A stretch of DNA of 64,000 bases from Brevundimonas sp. 357 (GCF_003938605.1 NZ_RHWX01000002.1:62001-126000); one strand, 5' to 3'. Positions 26,468 through 35,953 are shown, counted from the first letter of the stretch. Program-made: numbers and translations. The notes: generated by a model not told the origin, from the sequence alone.

Positions 26468-27877
26468 ATGATCCGCGCCATCGGACCCTTCGCTCTCGCC
26501 CTGCTTCTTGCCGCGCCTGCGGCCGCGCAACAGGTGGAGGAGGGGCCGGGCGGTCCCGATCGCGTCTCCCTGACGGTCTACAACCAGAACATCGCCCTGG
26601 TGGAGGACGTGCGGAACCTGAACGTGCCCGCCGGGCGCTCGCGTCAGGAGTTCCCGGGCGTGTCCGCCAGCATTCGGCCCGAGACGGTCGGCCTGTCGGG
26701 GCGCGGCCTGTCGGTGGTCGAGCAGAACTTCGACTATGACCTGCTGACGCCGGGCAAGCTGATGGAAAGCGCTGTCGGCAATGAGATCGGCATCGTCCGC
26801 ACCAACCCCGGCTCGGGCGCGCAATCGACCGAGCGCGCGCGGGTGCTGGCGGCGAATCAGGGCGTGGTCCTTCAGATCGGAAACCGCATCGAGGTGCTGC
26901 GCGACGACGGCGTGCCGACGCGCGTCATCTTCGACCGGGTGCCGCAGAACTTGCGCCCGCGCCCGACGCTCAGCGTCACCCTAGACGCCGAGGGGGCTGG
27001 TCGCCGTGAGACGACCCTGTCCTATCTGACCAGCGGTCTGACGTGGAAGGCGGACTATGTCGCCCGTTTCGACGAGAAGGCGGGCAAGCTGGACCTGACC
27101 GGCTGGGTGACGCTGACCAACAACTCGGGCGCGACCTTCAGCAACGCCCAGACGCGCGTGGTGGCGGGCGACGTCAATCTGATCAATCAGGGCGGCTATA
27201 ATCCGCGCCCGCCGGTCCGTGCCAATACGCGCGGCAATGGAACCCAGTCGGGCGGTGAGGGCGCGCTGGCCGACGTCTATGTCTATCCGCTGCCCGAGGC
27301 CGTGACGGTCGCCAACAACCAGACCAAGCAGGTCGGCCTGATCGACGCGGCGGGCGTTCCCGCGACCAAGCGCTATCTGCGGGTGGTCGACGGTTTCTAC
27401 AGCGCCGAGGAGCCGGCGGCGGCCGAGGTCGGGGTCATCTTCGCCAACGGGTCGGGGACTGCGGCGCGCGCCCTGCCTGCGGGCGTGATCCGCGTCTATG
27501 TGAAGGATGAGGCGGGCGAGCCGCGCTTCATCGGCGAAAGCCAGGTCGACCACTCGCCTGCCGGGTCCGAGATCGTGGTGACGACGGGCGACGCCTTTGA
27601 TGTGACGGTGCAGCCGCGTCTGGTCTCGTCCGAGCGGGTGTCGAAGCGCCTGGTCGACTATTTCCGCACCCGTTATGCGATGGAATACACCGTCCGCAAC
27701 GCCCGACCCGAGCCGGTGACGGTCGAGGTGCGCCAGCGCGGTCTGGGCCGCGACACCGAACTGACGGATCAGAGCATCACGGGCGAGATGCGTGACGCCC
27801 GCACCGTCGTCTGGCGCGTGCCCGTGCCAGCCAACGGCGAGACCAAGCTGACCGCGACCATCACCACGGGCGGCTGA
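26468..27877 (+). CDS. Exported DUF4139 domain protein (first of two)
   Basis: 469-aa protein with a signal peptide (MIRAIGPFALALLLAAPAAAQ). The N-terminal region (VSLTVYNQNIALVEDVRNLNVPAGRS) and the long beta-rich C-terminal part (LSYLTSGLTWKADYVARFDEKAGKLDLTGWVTLTNNSGATF...TVRNARPEPVTVEVRQ) define DUF4139. Family members are predicted secreted or surface beta proteins without known activity. I chose the start at 26468 because the signal peptide begins there. A paralogue follows 4 nt later. It is divergent from the copper cluster. Confidence 0.82.
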   Translation: MIRAIGPFALALLLAAPAAAQQVEEGPGGPDRVSLTVYNQNIALVEDVRNLNVPAGRSRQEFPGVSASIRPETVGLSGRGLSVVEQNFDYDLLTPGKLMESAVGNEIGIVRTNPGSGAQSTERARVLAANQGVVLQIGNRIEVLRDDGVPTRVIFDRVPQNLRPRPTLSVTLDAEGAGRRETTLSYLTSGLTWKADYVARFDEKAGKLDLTGWVTLTNNSGATFSNAQTRVVAGDVNLINQGGYNPRPPVRANTRGNGTQSGGEGALADVYVYPLPEAVTVANNQTKQVGLIDAAGVPATKRYLRVVDGFYSAEEPAAAEVGVIFANGSGTAARALPAGVIRVYVKDEAGEPRFIGESQVDHSPAGSEIVVTTGDAFDVTVQPRLVSSERVSKRLVDYFRTRYAMEYTVRNARPEPVTVEVRQRGLGRDTELTDQSITGEMRDARTVVWRVPVPANGETKLTATITTGG

Positions 27878-27881
27878 TCCC

Positions 27882-29489
27882 ATGCGCCGCCTTCTGGCGA
27901 TCACCACTGCGCTGAGCCTGCTGGCACCTGCGGTCTGGGCGCAGACGGAGAGCGTTTCCGCGCGTCCTGACGGGGCGACGGTGGTGATCTATCGCGACCG
28001 GCCGGTCGATACGGTCGCCCTGATGGAACAGTCGCGCCAGCCGTGGAGCCGGCTGGACCGTCAGGGGCTGGCCCTGATCGTCGAGACGCGCACGGTCGAT
28101 CTTCCGGCGGGCGAGGCGATCATCCGTTTTCGGGGGCTGGCTACGGGCGTCGTGCCGCAGAGCGCGGTGCTGGAGGGCCTGCCCGCCCATGTGGTCGAGC
28201 GCAACGTCGACTTCGACCTGCTGTCGCCCGCCAGCCTGATGGAGAAGTCCGTCGGCGAGGTGGTGCGCGTCGTCCGCACCAATCCCGCGACCGGCGAACA
28301 GGTCGAGAAGGCTGCGGTCATCCGTGCGGGCGCTCAAGGCACGGTGTTGGAGATCGACGGCCGGTTCGAGGCGCTGGACTGCTCGGGCCAGACCGAGCGG
28401 GTCGTGTTCGACCGCGTGCCAGAGGGGCTGGGCGACCAGCCGACCCTGTCGGTTCGGACGCGCGCGGAGCGGGCGGGGCGGCATACGGTGACGCTGGCCT
28501 ATCTGACCACGGGGCTGCAGTGGTCAGCCGACTATGTGGCGCGTCTGGACCCGACGGACGGGACGCTGGACCTGACCGGCTGGGTGACGCTGGCCAACTT
28601 CGGCGGCACGGGGTTCCCTGACGCGCCGGTGCAGGTGGTGGCGGGCACGCTGAGGAAGGACGCAGGCACCGTGCCGGTCGAGCCGCTGGTCCGCTATCAG
28701 CAGAACCAGTGCTGGCCGCAGGGGACGACGACGTTCGGTTCAGGGCAGTTCGCGGGCTATGGCGGCGCGCCGCCTCCGCCGCCGCCGCCCGCACCGCCGA
28801 GGCCAATGGCGATGGAGGCGGCGGATGTCGTCGTCACCGGCAGCCGCATGGCGCGCGCTCCGAAGCTGGCTGAACAGGGCGAACTGGGCGACTACAAGAT
28901 CTACACCTTGCCTGAGCCGACGACGGTCGCCGCGCGCCAGACCAAGCAGGTGCGCTTTCTGGAACGCGAGGGCGTGTCCTATGAGCGGGTCTATCGCGCC
29001 GGAGTGCTGAACCCGGACGAGGAGGCGCAGCCTACGGCCATCGTCATGAAGCTGCGCAACGAGGAGGGCGCCGGGCTGGGCGTGGCCCTGCCCGGCGGCT
29101 CGGTGGCGGTGATGCAGCCGGACGGCGCGGGCGGCGTATTGTTGGCCGGTCAGGACCGGTTCGAGGACAAGGGCGTGGGCCTGCCGGTGCGGCTGACCTT
29201 CGGCGAATCGCCGGATGTGCGGGTGCAGACGCGGCTGGTGAAGTCCGGCAGCTCGACGCGCGGCGCGGTCACGACCGAGCGCACCGAGGTCGAGACCACA
29301 GTCACCAACGCTCGCTCAGAGTCGGTAACGGTCGAACTGGTCGCCGATGCGGCCGGACAGCGCGGTTTCCGTATCCGCAGCCAGTCGGTGCGCAGCCGGG
29401 TGGACGACACCGGCTATCCGGTCTGGACGATGAGCGTGCCGGCGAACGGTGCGGCGACGCTGACGGCCGCTTGGACGACGACGGATTGA
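27882..29489 (+). CDS. Exported DUF4139 domain protein (second, with proline-rich insert)
   Basis: 535-aa paralogue of the previous gene, with a signal peptide (MRRLLAITTALSLLAPAVWA) and the same DUF4139 elements (VTLAYLTTGLQWSADYVARLDPTDGTLDLTGWVTLANFGGTGF...). It is longer because of an insert near residues 290-325 made of a glycine patch, a run of proline (GGAPPPPPPPAPPRP) and VVVTGSR, which recalls the start of a TonB-receptor plug. It starts 4 nt after the first copy, so the two are cotranscribed. Function unknown. Confidence 0.82.
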   Translation: MRRLLAITTALSLLAPAVWAQTESVSARPDGATVVIYRDRPVDTVALMEQSRQPWSRLDRQGLALIVETRTVDLPAGEAIIRFRGLATGVVPQSAVLEGLPAHVVERNVDFDLLSPASLMEKSVGEVVRVVRTNPATGEQVEKAAVIRAGAQGTVLEIDGRFEALDCSGQTERVVFDRVPEGLGDQPTLSVRTRAERAGRHTVTLAYLTTGLQWSADYVARLDPTDGTLDLTGWVTLANFGGTGFPDAPVQVVAGTLRKDAGTVPVEPLVRYQQNQCWPQGTTTFGSGQFAGYGGAPPPPPPPAPPRPMAMEAADVVVTGSRMARAPKLAEQGELGDYKIYTLPEPTTVAARQTKQVRFLEREGVSYERVYRAGVLNPDEEAQPTAIVMKLRNEEGAGLGVALPGGSVAVMQPDGAGGVLLAGQDRFEDKGVGLPVRLTFGESPDVRVQTRLVKSGSSTRGAVTTERTEVETTVTNARSESVTVELVADAAGQRGFRIRSQSVRSRVDDTGYPVWTMSVPANGAATLTAAWTTTD

Positions 29490-29491
29490 TC

Positions 29492-29516
29492 GACCCTCTC
29501 CCAGCGGGAGAGGGTC
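29492..29516. repeat. Intergenic palindrome between convergent genes
   Basis: Perfect inverted repeat GACCCTCTCCC-AGC-GGGAGAGGGTC between the convergent DUF4139 and pth genes. No T tract follows on either strand. Short palindromes of this wording are scattered through many alphaproteobacterial genomes, so it is probably a REP-like element; it may still limit read-through. Confidence 0.55.
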
Positions 29517-30120
29517 ACTCCCCCTTCGCCGCCTGTCTGGGGCTGAATTTCGGCGCGGGGGCCAGGCGCATGACTTCGCCCTGATAGCGTTCGTCGTCGC
29601 CGTTCACCGCGAAGGGCAGGGCGTCGGCGCAGGCCTGCAGCATGGCGTCCAGCCACGGTTTATCCGCCTTGTGGAAGTCGCCCAGGACGTGGTGCATGAC
29701 CAGTTGCGGCTCGCCGGGGTGGCCGACGCCCATGCGGGCGCGGCGGAAATCGGCGCCCAGGTGGCTGATCAGGCTGCGGACGCCGTTCTGACCCGCTGCG
29801 CCGCCGCCCTTTTTCATGCGGAAGCGGCCGGGGGCCAGGTCGATCTCGTCGTGGAAGACGATGACGTGTTCGGGCTTCACCTTGTAGAAGCGCGCCGCCT
29901 CGCCCACGGCGCGGCCGCTCTCGTTCATATAGGTCTGGGGCTTCATCAGCAGGATCTTGCTCCCCTCGACCTCGCCGTCGGCGACGATCGACTGGAACTT
30001 GGCGCGCGATGGGCCGAAGCGCCAGCGGCTGGCGATCTCGTCCACGGCCATGAAGCCGATGTTGTGGCGGTTCTTTTCGTATTTGGGGCCGGGATTGCCC
30101 AGGCCGGCGATGATGATCAT
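29515..30120 (-). CDS. pth: Peptidyl-tRNA hydrolase
   Basis: Releases tRNA from stalled peptidyl-tRNA (201 aa). The N-terminus IIAGLGNPGPKYEKNRHNIGF contains the catalytic His; KPQTYMNESGRAV, FHDEIDLAPGRFRMKKGGGAAGQNGVRSL and RARMGVGHPG are further family motifs. It lies downstream of rplY on the same strand, the usual bacterial pairing, but a terminator-like hairpin separates them. The C-terminal 15 residues are basic and variable. Confidence 0.97.
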   Translation of the reverse strand: MIIIAGLGNPGPKYEKNRHNIGFMAVDEIASRWRFGPSRAKFQSIVADGEVEGSKILLMKPQTYMNESGRAVGEAARFYKVKPEHVIVFHDEIDLAPGRFRMKKGGGAAGQNGVRSLISHLGADFRRARMGVGHPGEPQLVMHHVLGDFHKADKPWLDAMLQACADALPFAVNGDDERYQGEVMRLAPAPKFSPRQAAKGE

Positions 30121-30147
30121 GCGGTCCTCATGCCCCGTGCTTCAGAC

Positions 30148-30182
30148 AAAGAAAAGCCCCGCCAGGCGAACCCGGCGGGGCT
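30148..30182 (-). terminator. Terminator or attenuator between rplY and pth
   Basis: Read on the minus strand, AGCCCCGCC pairs with GGCGGGGCT around a 10-nt loop, followed by TTTTCTTT. It lies between the rplY stop and the pth start, so some transcripts should end here before pth. Confidence 0.8.
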
Positions 30183-30207
30183 GTATCTTTCAGAGGCAGA
30201 AAGCCGA

Positions 30208-30822
30208 TCAGGCTTCGGCTTCAGCTTCCGCCGTGGTGTCGCCGGCGTCCGACTGAGCGGCGGCCGAATTCTTGATCGCGGCGATCATGAAGTCGCGGTC
30301 GGTGATGGTCGCCGAGGCGCCTTCCGGCAGTTGGATGTCCGAGATGCGGATGTTCTCGCCGATCTCGCGGCCCTTCAGGTCGACGACCAGTTCAGCCGGG
30401 ATACGGTCGGCGCGGACCAGGATCTCGACGGTGTGGCGAACCACTTCCAGCATGCCGCCCTGGCGGGTGTAGGGGGCTTCGTCAGCGTTGACGAAGGCGA
30501 CCGGGATTTCGATCTTGATCTCTTCCTTGGCGCCGACGCGCATCAGGTCGAAGTGCAGCGGACGGTCGGAAACCGGATCGAACTGGATGTCCTTGGCGAT
30601 GACCGGCTGGGTTTCCTTGCCGTACTTCAGGGTCACCAGGTGACCGATCAGCTTGCCGGTGTACAGCGACTTGCGGAACTCGCGCTCGTTCACGGAGATG
30701 GCCACCGGTGCCTTGTCGCCGCCGTACAGCACGCCGGGGACGGCGCCTTCGCGGCGCGCGGCGCGGGCGCCGCCGGTGCCCACGTTCTCGCGGACATCAA
30801 CGTTCAGAATGATCTCAGCCAT
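30208..30822 (-). CDS. rplY: 50S ribosomal protein L25/general stress protein Ctc
   Basis: 204-aa long form of L25, which binds 5S rRNA. The N-terminal L25 domain (ILNVDVRENVGTGGARAARREGAVPGVLYGG...) is followed by the beta-rich Ctc domain (PVAFVNADEAPYTRQGGMLEVVRHTVEILV) and a short acidic Ala/Glu-rich tail. The start at 30822 has AAGG nine bases upstream. It is followed by pth, as in most Proteobacteria. Confidence 0.95.
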   Translation of the reverse strand: MAEIILNVDVRENVGTGGARAARREGAVPGVLYGGDKAPVAISVNEREFRKSLYTGKLIGHLVTLKYGKETQPVIAKDIQFDPVSDRPLHFDLMRVGAKEEIKIEIPVAFVNADEAPYTRQGGMLEVVRHTVEILVRADRIPAELVVDLKGREIGENIRISDIQLPEGASATITDRDFMIAAIKNSAAAQSDAGDTTAEAEAEA

Positions 30823-30972
30823 CGGGCTCGCCTTCAATACAAGTAAACGCCTGCGCAGAACCGTGTCCCGCGCGGCGGGGTCATGAACCCTTCGAATTCA
30901 AGAGCGCGGGCTATTACACGGAACACGGGGCGGACGCAACCGCCCCGGCTTCGCCCGCAGTGATATTCAGCC

Positions 30973-32037
30973 CTAGCCGTTAGGAGTTGCGGCGACTGCG
31001 GACTGGTTCTGCGCCTGGGCCATCGGCGTGGGCCCGCCCGCAGGCGGCACGGCCACGGTGATGGTCGGCATCGGTCCCGTGTACTGCGAGGTGCACTGGG
31101 CCAGGTCGCGAACGACGTGACGACCGGCGCAGAAAATGTCCTCATAGTTCGGCTTGGCCGCCGCCAGGCACTGGAACAGCATCAACTTCGACATGTTGAG
31201 GCAGAACTCATTGTTCGATTCGCTCGTCAGGGCGTCGGTGTTGGCCTTGGCGTCCTCGCCCGCCGCGCCGAGCGCCGCCAGGGCGGCGATGGCCAGGGAG
31301 TTGACGATGGCGGGCGTGAACGGCGCGCCGCGCTGGGCGGCGGTCAGGTTCAGGCCCGAACCGCTGTTGGCGGCGGCGAACAGGCGGGCGCTGTCCTCGG
31401 CCGAGGGCAGGCGCGGCACGGCCGACAGGGACTTGGCGCCTTCCAGACGGCCCACGCGGTCGGCGACGGGCTGGGTGGCCCAGCGACGGCGGGGATCACG
31501 GCGTTCCTGGATGGTGTAGGCGTCCGTTTCCACCGCCTCGGCGATGGCGGTCATGGTCGCTGCGTCCTGACCCATGGTGCTGGCGATCAGGCCGGCGGCG
31601 GCTTCCGCGCCGGGCAGGGTGGCGGCGTAGGCCGGGTCGGCGACGATTCGCGACACCATCTGCTGACGCTGGGCCGGGTCGGAGGCGAACTGGCGCACGC
31701 CGGCGACGTATTCAGGGGATTGCAGGGCCAGGATGGCGCCATAGGCGATCATGCCGCGCGACAACTGGCCGGCCTCGACGGCGGCGCCCTTGCGGACGGC
31801 GGCCTGAATGGATTCGGCGTCGGGGAAGCCGGCCTGGATCGACCCGACTTCGCGTACGAAGGCGACATAGACCGAGGCGGCCTCGGCCACGCTCTGGTTC
31901 AGCGCCAGTGCGGGCGGGGGCGGCGGGGGCGGCGCAGGGGGCGGCGCTTCCGGTTCAGGCGTCGAACAGCTGGCCAGGACGGCGGCGGCGGCGACAGCGG
32001 CGACGGAGAGGCCGCGGCGCAAGAAGGCCTGGGGCAT
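30973..32037 (-). CDS. Alanine-rich lipoprotein of unknown function
   Basis: 354-aa predicted lipoprotein: the lipobox LASC gives Cys24, then a proline-rich spacer (EAPPPAPPPPPPP), then a mostly helical domain rich in Ala (residues about 50-290), and a C-terminal part with four cysteines (EFCLNMSKLMLFQC, IFCAGRHVVRDLAQC) that may form disulfides. I do not recognise a named family. The proline spacer suggests a tether from the outer membrane into the periplasm. It is transcribed alone, upstream of the rplY promoter region. Confidence 0.75.
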   Translation of the reverse strand: MPQAFLRRGLSVAAVAAAAVLASCSTPEPEAPPPAPPPPPPPALALNQSVAEAASVYVAFVREVGSIQAGFPDAESIQAAVRKGAAVEAGQLSRGMIAYGAILALQSPEYVAGVRQFASDPAQRQQMVSRIVADPAYAATLPGAEAAAGLIASTMGQDAATMTAIAEAVETDAYTIQERRDPRRRWATQPVADRVGRLEGAKSLSAVPRLPSAEDSARLFAAANSGSGLNLTAAQRGAPFTPAIVNSLAIAALAALGAAGEDAKANTDALTSESNNEFCLNMSKLMLFQCLAAAKPNYEDIFCAGRHVVRDLAQCTSQYTGPMPTITVAVPPAGGPTPMAQAQNQSAVAATPNG

Positions 32038-32147
32038 CGGCGGTCTTCCCTTGTTCTAAGCGATACGCACTTGGACGGGCGTCGGAGGCGCAGAGCGCCT
32101 ACCGAACTACAAGCCCTTATATCGCGGAGGGAATGGTTAGCCGAACC

Positions 32148-33083
32148 TTAATCGAACAGCTTTGAGACCGACTCTTCGTTGGCGATGCGCCGAATCGCCT
32201 CGCCCATCAGCGGAGCCACGGGCACGCGGCGGATCTTCGAGCAGTTCAAAACTTCGTCAGGCTGTTCGATGGAGTCGGTGATCACCAGCTCCTTCAGCGG
32301 GCCGTTGGCGACGCGGTCGACCGCCGGACCCGACAGGACGCCGTGGCTGATGTAGGCTGAAACCTCGGTTGCGCCGCGCTCGATCAGCGCCTTGGCCGCG
32401 TTCACCAGGGTGCCGCCCGAATCGACGATGTCGTCGAACAGGATGCAGCGGCGGCCTTCGACGTCGCCGATGATGTTCATGACTTCGCTCTCGCCCGCCT
32501 TGGGGCGGCGCTTGTCGACGATGGCGAGGTCCGCATTCAGGCGGCTGGCCAGAGAGCGGGCGCGCACCACGCCGCCGACGTCCGGCGAGACGATCATCAG
32601 GTCGTCGCCCTTCGGATAGTTGTCCTTGATGTCCTGGGCCAGGACGGGCGTCGCCACCAGATTATCGGTCGGGATGTCGAAGAAGCCCTGAATCTGGCCG
32701 GCGTGCAGGTCCATGGTCAGGACGCGGTCGGCGCCGGCGCGGGTGATCAGATTGGCGACCAGCTTGGCCGAGATCGGCGTGCGGCCGCCGGTTTTCCGGT
32801 CCTGTCGGGCGTAGCCGAAGTAGGGCATGACGGCCGTGATCCGCTTGGCCGAGGCGCGCACCAGCGCGTCGGTCATGATCAGCAATTCCATCAGATTGTC
32901 GTTGGCGGGATACGAGGTCGACTGGATGATGAAGACATCCTCGCCGCGCACGTTCTCCTCGACGACGGCGAACCCCTCATTGTCCGCGAAGCGCTTCACC
33001 TGAGCCTTGGTCAGCGGCATGTCCAGGTGAGCAGCGATGGCCTGGGCCAAGCTCCGGTTCGAATTGCCAGCAAGCAGCTTCAT
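32148..33083 (-). CDS. prs: Ribose-phosphate pyrophosphokinase
   Basis: Makes PRPP from ribose 5-phosphate and ATP for nucleotide, His and Trp synthesis. The 311-aa length is typical. Visible parts are [48 protein letters not shown], the [19 protein letters not shown] signature, and the PRPP-binding loop [17 protein letters not shown]. It is divergent from bamD, sharing a 211-bp promoter region. Confidence 0.97.
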   Translation of the reverse strand: MKLLAGNSNRSLAQAIAAHLDMPLTKAQVKRFADNEGFAVVEENVRGEDVFIIQSTSYPANDNLMELLIMTDALVRASAKRITAVMPYFGYARQDRKTGGRTPISAKLVANLITRAGADRVLTMDLHAGQIQGFFDIPTDNLVATPVLAQDIKDNYPKGDDLMIVSPDVGGVVRARSLASRLNADLAIVDKRRPKAGESEVMNIIGDVEGRRCILFDDIVDSGGTLVNAAKALIERGATEVSAYISHGVLSGPAVDRVANGPLKELVITDSIEQPDEVLNCSKIRRVPVAPLMGEAIRRIANEESVSKLFD

Positions 33084-33209
33084 TGACCGGTCATCCTTTC
33101 GCCGTCATCGCTCCGCCAATAGTTGCGGGTGCGTTTCTGGACGCGCTCTCTAGGCGGCGAACGGTGCGGCGTCCAGCCGTGTTCCGGACGTATCTTCGAT
33201 TTCGGCGGA

Positions 33210-33237
33210 TTGGCTTGGGCGCGAGCGCTGTTATAGA
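33210..33237 (+). promoter_or_regulatory. Probable sigma70-type promoter of bamD
   Basis: TTGGCT, a 16-bp spacer, then TATAGA resembles -35 and -10 boxes, about 60 nt upstream of the bamD start in the prs-bamD divergent region. Assigned by eye. Confidence 0.4.
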
Positions 33238-33294
33238 GGGCACAACCTGCTACCGAGGGCGCGTGTCGCGTGTCCGCGTCCCGAAGGCATCTTG

Positions 33295-34158
33295 ATGAGG
33301 TCGTCCTTGCTCGCTTCGAAATCTCGTTCCGGCATGATCCTGCTGACGGTCGCCGTGGCGGCACTGTCCGTCGCCGCGTGCTCGGGGACCAAGCCCCGCC
33401 AGCGTCTGGCTTATGAGGAGCGTCCGGTCGAGGCCCTGTACAACACGGGCTATCAGCGACTGCAGTCCAAGCGCTGGATGGACGCGGTGGACTACTTCCA
33501 GGAAGTCGAGCGTCAGCACCCCTATTCGGAGTGGGCCCGCCGCGCGATCCTGATGCAGATCTACGCCTATTATCAGAACAACAACTATCAGGACGCGATC
33601 GCAGCAGCTGACCGCTTCATCGCCCTGTTCCCCGGCAATCCGTCGGCGGGCTACGCCTTCTACATGAAGGCCGTCTGCAATTTCGAGCAGATCGTGGATG
33701 TGGGTCGGGATCAGGGCTATGCCGAGGCCGCCCTGGCGGGTCTGCGCGATGTGGCGCGTCGCTATCCGGACACGGCGTACGCCACTGACGCACGGGTCAA
33801 AATCGACATGGTCAATGACCAACTGGCGGGCAAGGAAATGGCTGTCGGTCGCTTCTACCAGCGCGCCAACCAGCCCCTGGGCGCATTGAATCGCTACAAG
33901 GCGGTGATCAACAATGAGGCCTTCCAGCGCACCTCGCACACGCCTGAGGCTCTGTATCGTCTGGTCGAGGTCAATCTGAGCCTGGGCCTGACCGAGGAGG
34001 CGACGCGTAACGCCGCCGTCCTGGGCCACAACTATCCGGGCAGCCCCTGGTACGCCGAGGCCTTCGCCCTGCTGCGCGAGCGTGGCGAGAACCCGACAGT
34101 CCAGCCTGAGGGCAAGCGCGAATCCTGGCTGCAACGCCTGATCCCTGGCGGCGCCTGA
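33295..34158 (+). CDS. bamD: Outer membrane protein assembly factor BamD
   Basis: Lipoprotein subunit of the BAM complex that inserts beta-barrel proteins in the outer membrane (287 aa). The lipobox VAAC marks Cys29; the mature part has TPR-like repeats starting LYNTGYQRLQSKRWMDAVDYFQEVERQHPYSEWARRA, continuing with FIALFPGNPSAGYAFYMKAVCNFEQIVDVGRDQ. The ATG at 33295 has GAAGG upstream. recN follows, as in Caulobacter, where the lpxC-bamD-recN order is known; lpxC is absent here because prs lies upstream. Confidence 0.95.
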   Translation: MRSSLLASKSRSGMILLTVAVAALSVAACSGTKPRQRLAYEERPVEALYNTGYQRLQSKRWMDAVDYFQEVERQHPYSEWARRAILMQIYAYYQNNNYQDAIAAADRFIALFPGNPSAGYAFYMKAVCNFEQIVDVGRDQGYAEAALAGLRDVARRYPDTAYATDARVKIDMVNDQLAGKEMAVGRFYQRANQPLGALNRYKAVINNEAFQRTSHTPEALYRLVEVNLSLGLTEEATRNAAVLGHNYPGSPWYAEAFALLRERGENPTVQPEGKRESWLQRLIPGGA

Positions 34159-34199
34159 TCCGGTCGCAGGGCAGTGACGCGGCGTGATTAAGGCGCTGC

Positions 34200-34214
34200 G
34201 TTCCTGTTCTGTTT
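34200..34214. promoter_or_regulatory. Near-consensus SOS (LexA) box upstream of recN
   Basis: GTTC-CTGTTCT-GTTT matches the alphaproteobacterial LexA consensus GTTC-N7-GTTC at seven of eight fixed bases and lies 38 nt before recN, a classic SOS gene. The match is imperfect, so binding is uncertain. Confidence 0.4.
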
Positions 34215-34252
34215 CCGGCTAGGATGCGGCGAAACATCGAATCAGATCGCCC

Positions 34253-35950
34253 ATGCTGACCACCCTCTCGATCCGCGACGTCGTCCTCGTCGACGCCCTT
34301 GACCTGGAGGTCGAGGACGGTCTGACCGTGCTGACCGGCGAGACGGGGGCGGGCAAGTCCATCATCCTCGACGCGCTGGGCCTGGCGCTGGGTGCGCGCT
34401 CAGACGCGGGGCTGGTGCGCAACGGGGCCAAGCAGGCGTCGGCCACGGCCGTTTTCACGGCGCCGGATGATGAGGCTCTGATCGCCTTGCTGTCCGAACG
34501 CGGGTTCGAGGTCGCGCCGGGCGAGGAGCTGATCCTGCGCCGGGTGGTCTCGGCCGACGGCCGCAGCCGCGCCTATGTCAACGACCAGCCCGCCGGGGTG
34601 ACGGCCCTGCGCGAGATCGGCGCCCTGCTGGTCGAGGTGCACGGCCAGCATGAAACCGTCGGCCTGCTGGACTGGAAGACGCACCGGGCGCTGCTGGACA
34701 ACTACGGCGGACTGCAACCGCAACTGGCGGGCGTGGCCGGGGCGGCCGAGCGTCTGAAAGCGGCGCAGGCCCATCTGGATGATCTGGTGGCGTCGGCCGC
34801 CGAGGCGGCGGCCAAGGCTGAGGAAATCGCGCAGAATCTGGCCGACCTTGACGCCCTTGATCCCAAGCCGGACGAAGAGACGGAACTGGCGGGCGAACGC
34901 GCCATCCTCGGCGCGGCGGAGAAGGCGGTGGCCGATCTGGCCGATGCGCGCAATCTGCTGGGCGGGGACAAGCTGAGCCAGCGTCTGGCCTCGGCACTGC
35001 GCGCGGTCGAACACGCGCGCCAGCGGGCGGTGCAGGCGGGCGCTGAGGGCGACAACCCCATCATCGTCAAACTGGCCTCGGCCGCCGAGGCGGTGGACCG
35101 CGCGCTTGTCGAGGCGACCGAAGCCGTGGCCTGTGTCGACGCTGCGGCGGACGCCTTCGACTTCGAGCCGGGCCGTCTGGACAAGGCGGAGGAGCGGCTG
35201 TTCGCCCTGCGCGCCGCCGCCCGCAAGCTGAACACCACGGTTGAGGCCCTGCCGGCGCTGCGCGTGCGTCTGCGCGAGCAGCTTCGCCTGATCGAGGACG
35301 GCGAGGAAGCCCTGACCAAGGCCCGTCGCGACGTCGCCGTGGCGATGGAGGCCTATGACGTGGCCGCCCTGCTGCTGACCTCGGCGCGCGAGGCGGCGGG
35401 GGACCGGCTGGTCGCCGCCGTCATGGACGAGCTTGGCCCGTTGAAGCTGGAGCGCGCCCGCTTCCGCGTGACGCTGGAGCCGATCGAAGGGCGTCGCGGC
35501 CCGCTGGGCGTCGAGACGGTGCGTTTCGAGGTGGCGACCAACGTGGGGACCGCTTTCGGCCCGCTGGACACGGTGGCGTCGGGCGGCGAGCTGGCGCGTT
35601 TCGCGCTGGCGATGAAGGCGGCGCTGGCCAGCCGCGAGGACCAGCGCCAGCCGGTCATGATCTTCGACGAGGTGGATCAGGGCGTCGGCGGCGCCGTGGC
35701 CGAGGCCGTCGGCGGGCGCCTGCAACGCCTGTCGCGCGGGGCGCAGGTGCTGGTCGTGACCCACAGCCCGCAGGTCGCCGCGCGCGGGCACGCCCACTGG
35801 AAGGTTCGTAAGGCGGACGTGGAGGGTCATACCCGCACCTCCATCGACGTGCTGGAGCAAGGCCCGCGTCAAGAAGAGATCGCGCGGATGCTGTCGGGCG
35901 CCGAGATCACCGATGAAGCGCGCGCGGCGGCGCGGGTGCTGATCGGCTGA
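34253..35950 (+). CDS. recN: DNA repair protein RecN
   Basis: SMC-like ATPase (565 aa) that helps double-strand break repair. Walker A is GETGAGKSIILDALGLALGAR; the ABC signature lies in TVASGGELARFALAMKAALA, and Walker B in VMIFDEVDQGVGG. Long alanine- and glutamate-rich helical arms (residues about 160-370) form the coiled coil. It lies 94 nt after bamD. A near-consensus SOS box precedes it. The palindrome after its stop separates it from the convergent gene. Confidence 0.96.
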   Translation: MLTTLSIRDVVLVDALDLEVEDGLTVLTGETGAGKSIILDALGLALGARSDAGLVRNGAKQASATAVFTAPDDEALIALLSERGFEVAPGEELILRRVVSADGRSRAYVNDQPAGVTALREIGALLVEVHGQHETVGLLDWKTHRALLDNYGGLQPQLAGVAGAAERLKAAQAHLDDLVASAAEAAAKAEEIAQNLADLDALDPKPDEETELAGERAILGAAEKAVADLADARNLLGGDKLSQRLASALRAVEHARQRAVQAGAEGDNPIIVKLASAAEAVDRALVEATEAVACVDAAADAFDFEPGRLDKAEERLFALRAAARKLNTTVEALPALRVRLREQLRLIEDGEEALTKARRDVAVAMEAYDVAALLLTSAREAAGDRLVAAVMDELGPLKLERARFRVTLEPIEGRRGPLGVETVRFEVATNVGTAFGPLDTVASGGELARFALAMKAALASREDQRQPVMIFDEVDQGVGGAVAEAVGGRLQRLSRGAQVLVVTHSPQVAARGHAHWKVRKADVEGHTRTSIDVLEQGPRQEEIARMLSGAEITDEARAAARVLIG

Positions 35951-35953
35951 CCT

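Noticed and set aside
33080..33364. Minus-strand 94-codon frame across the prs-bamD promoter region
   Set aside because: Arg/Ser/Pro-rich translation without motif, overlapping the bamD start and the divergent promoters.
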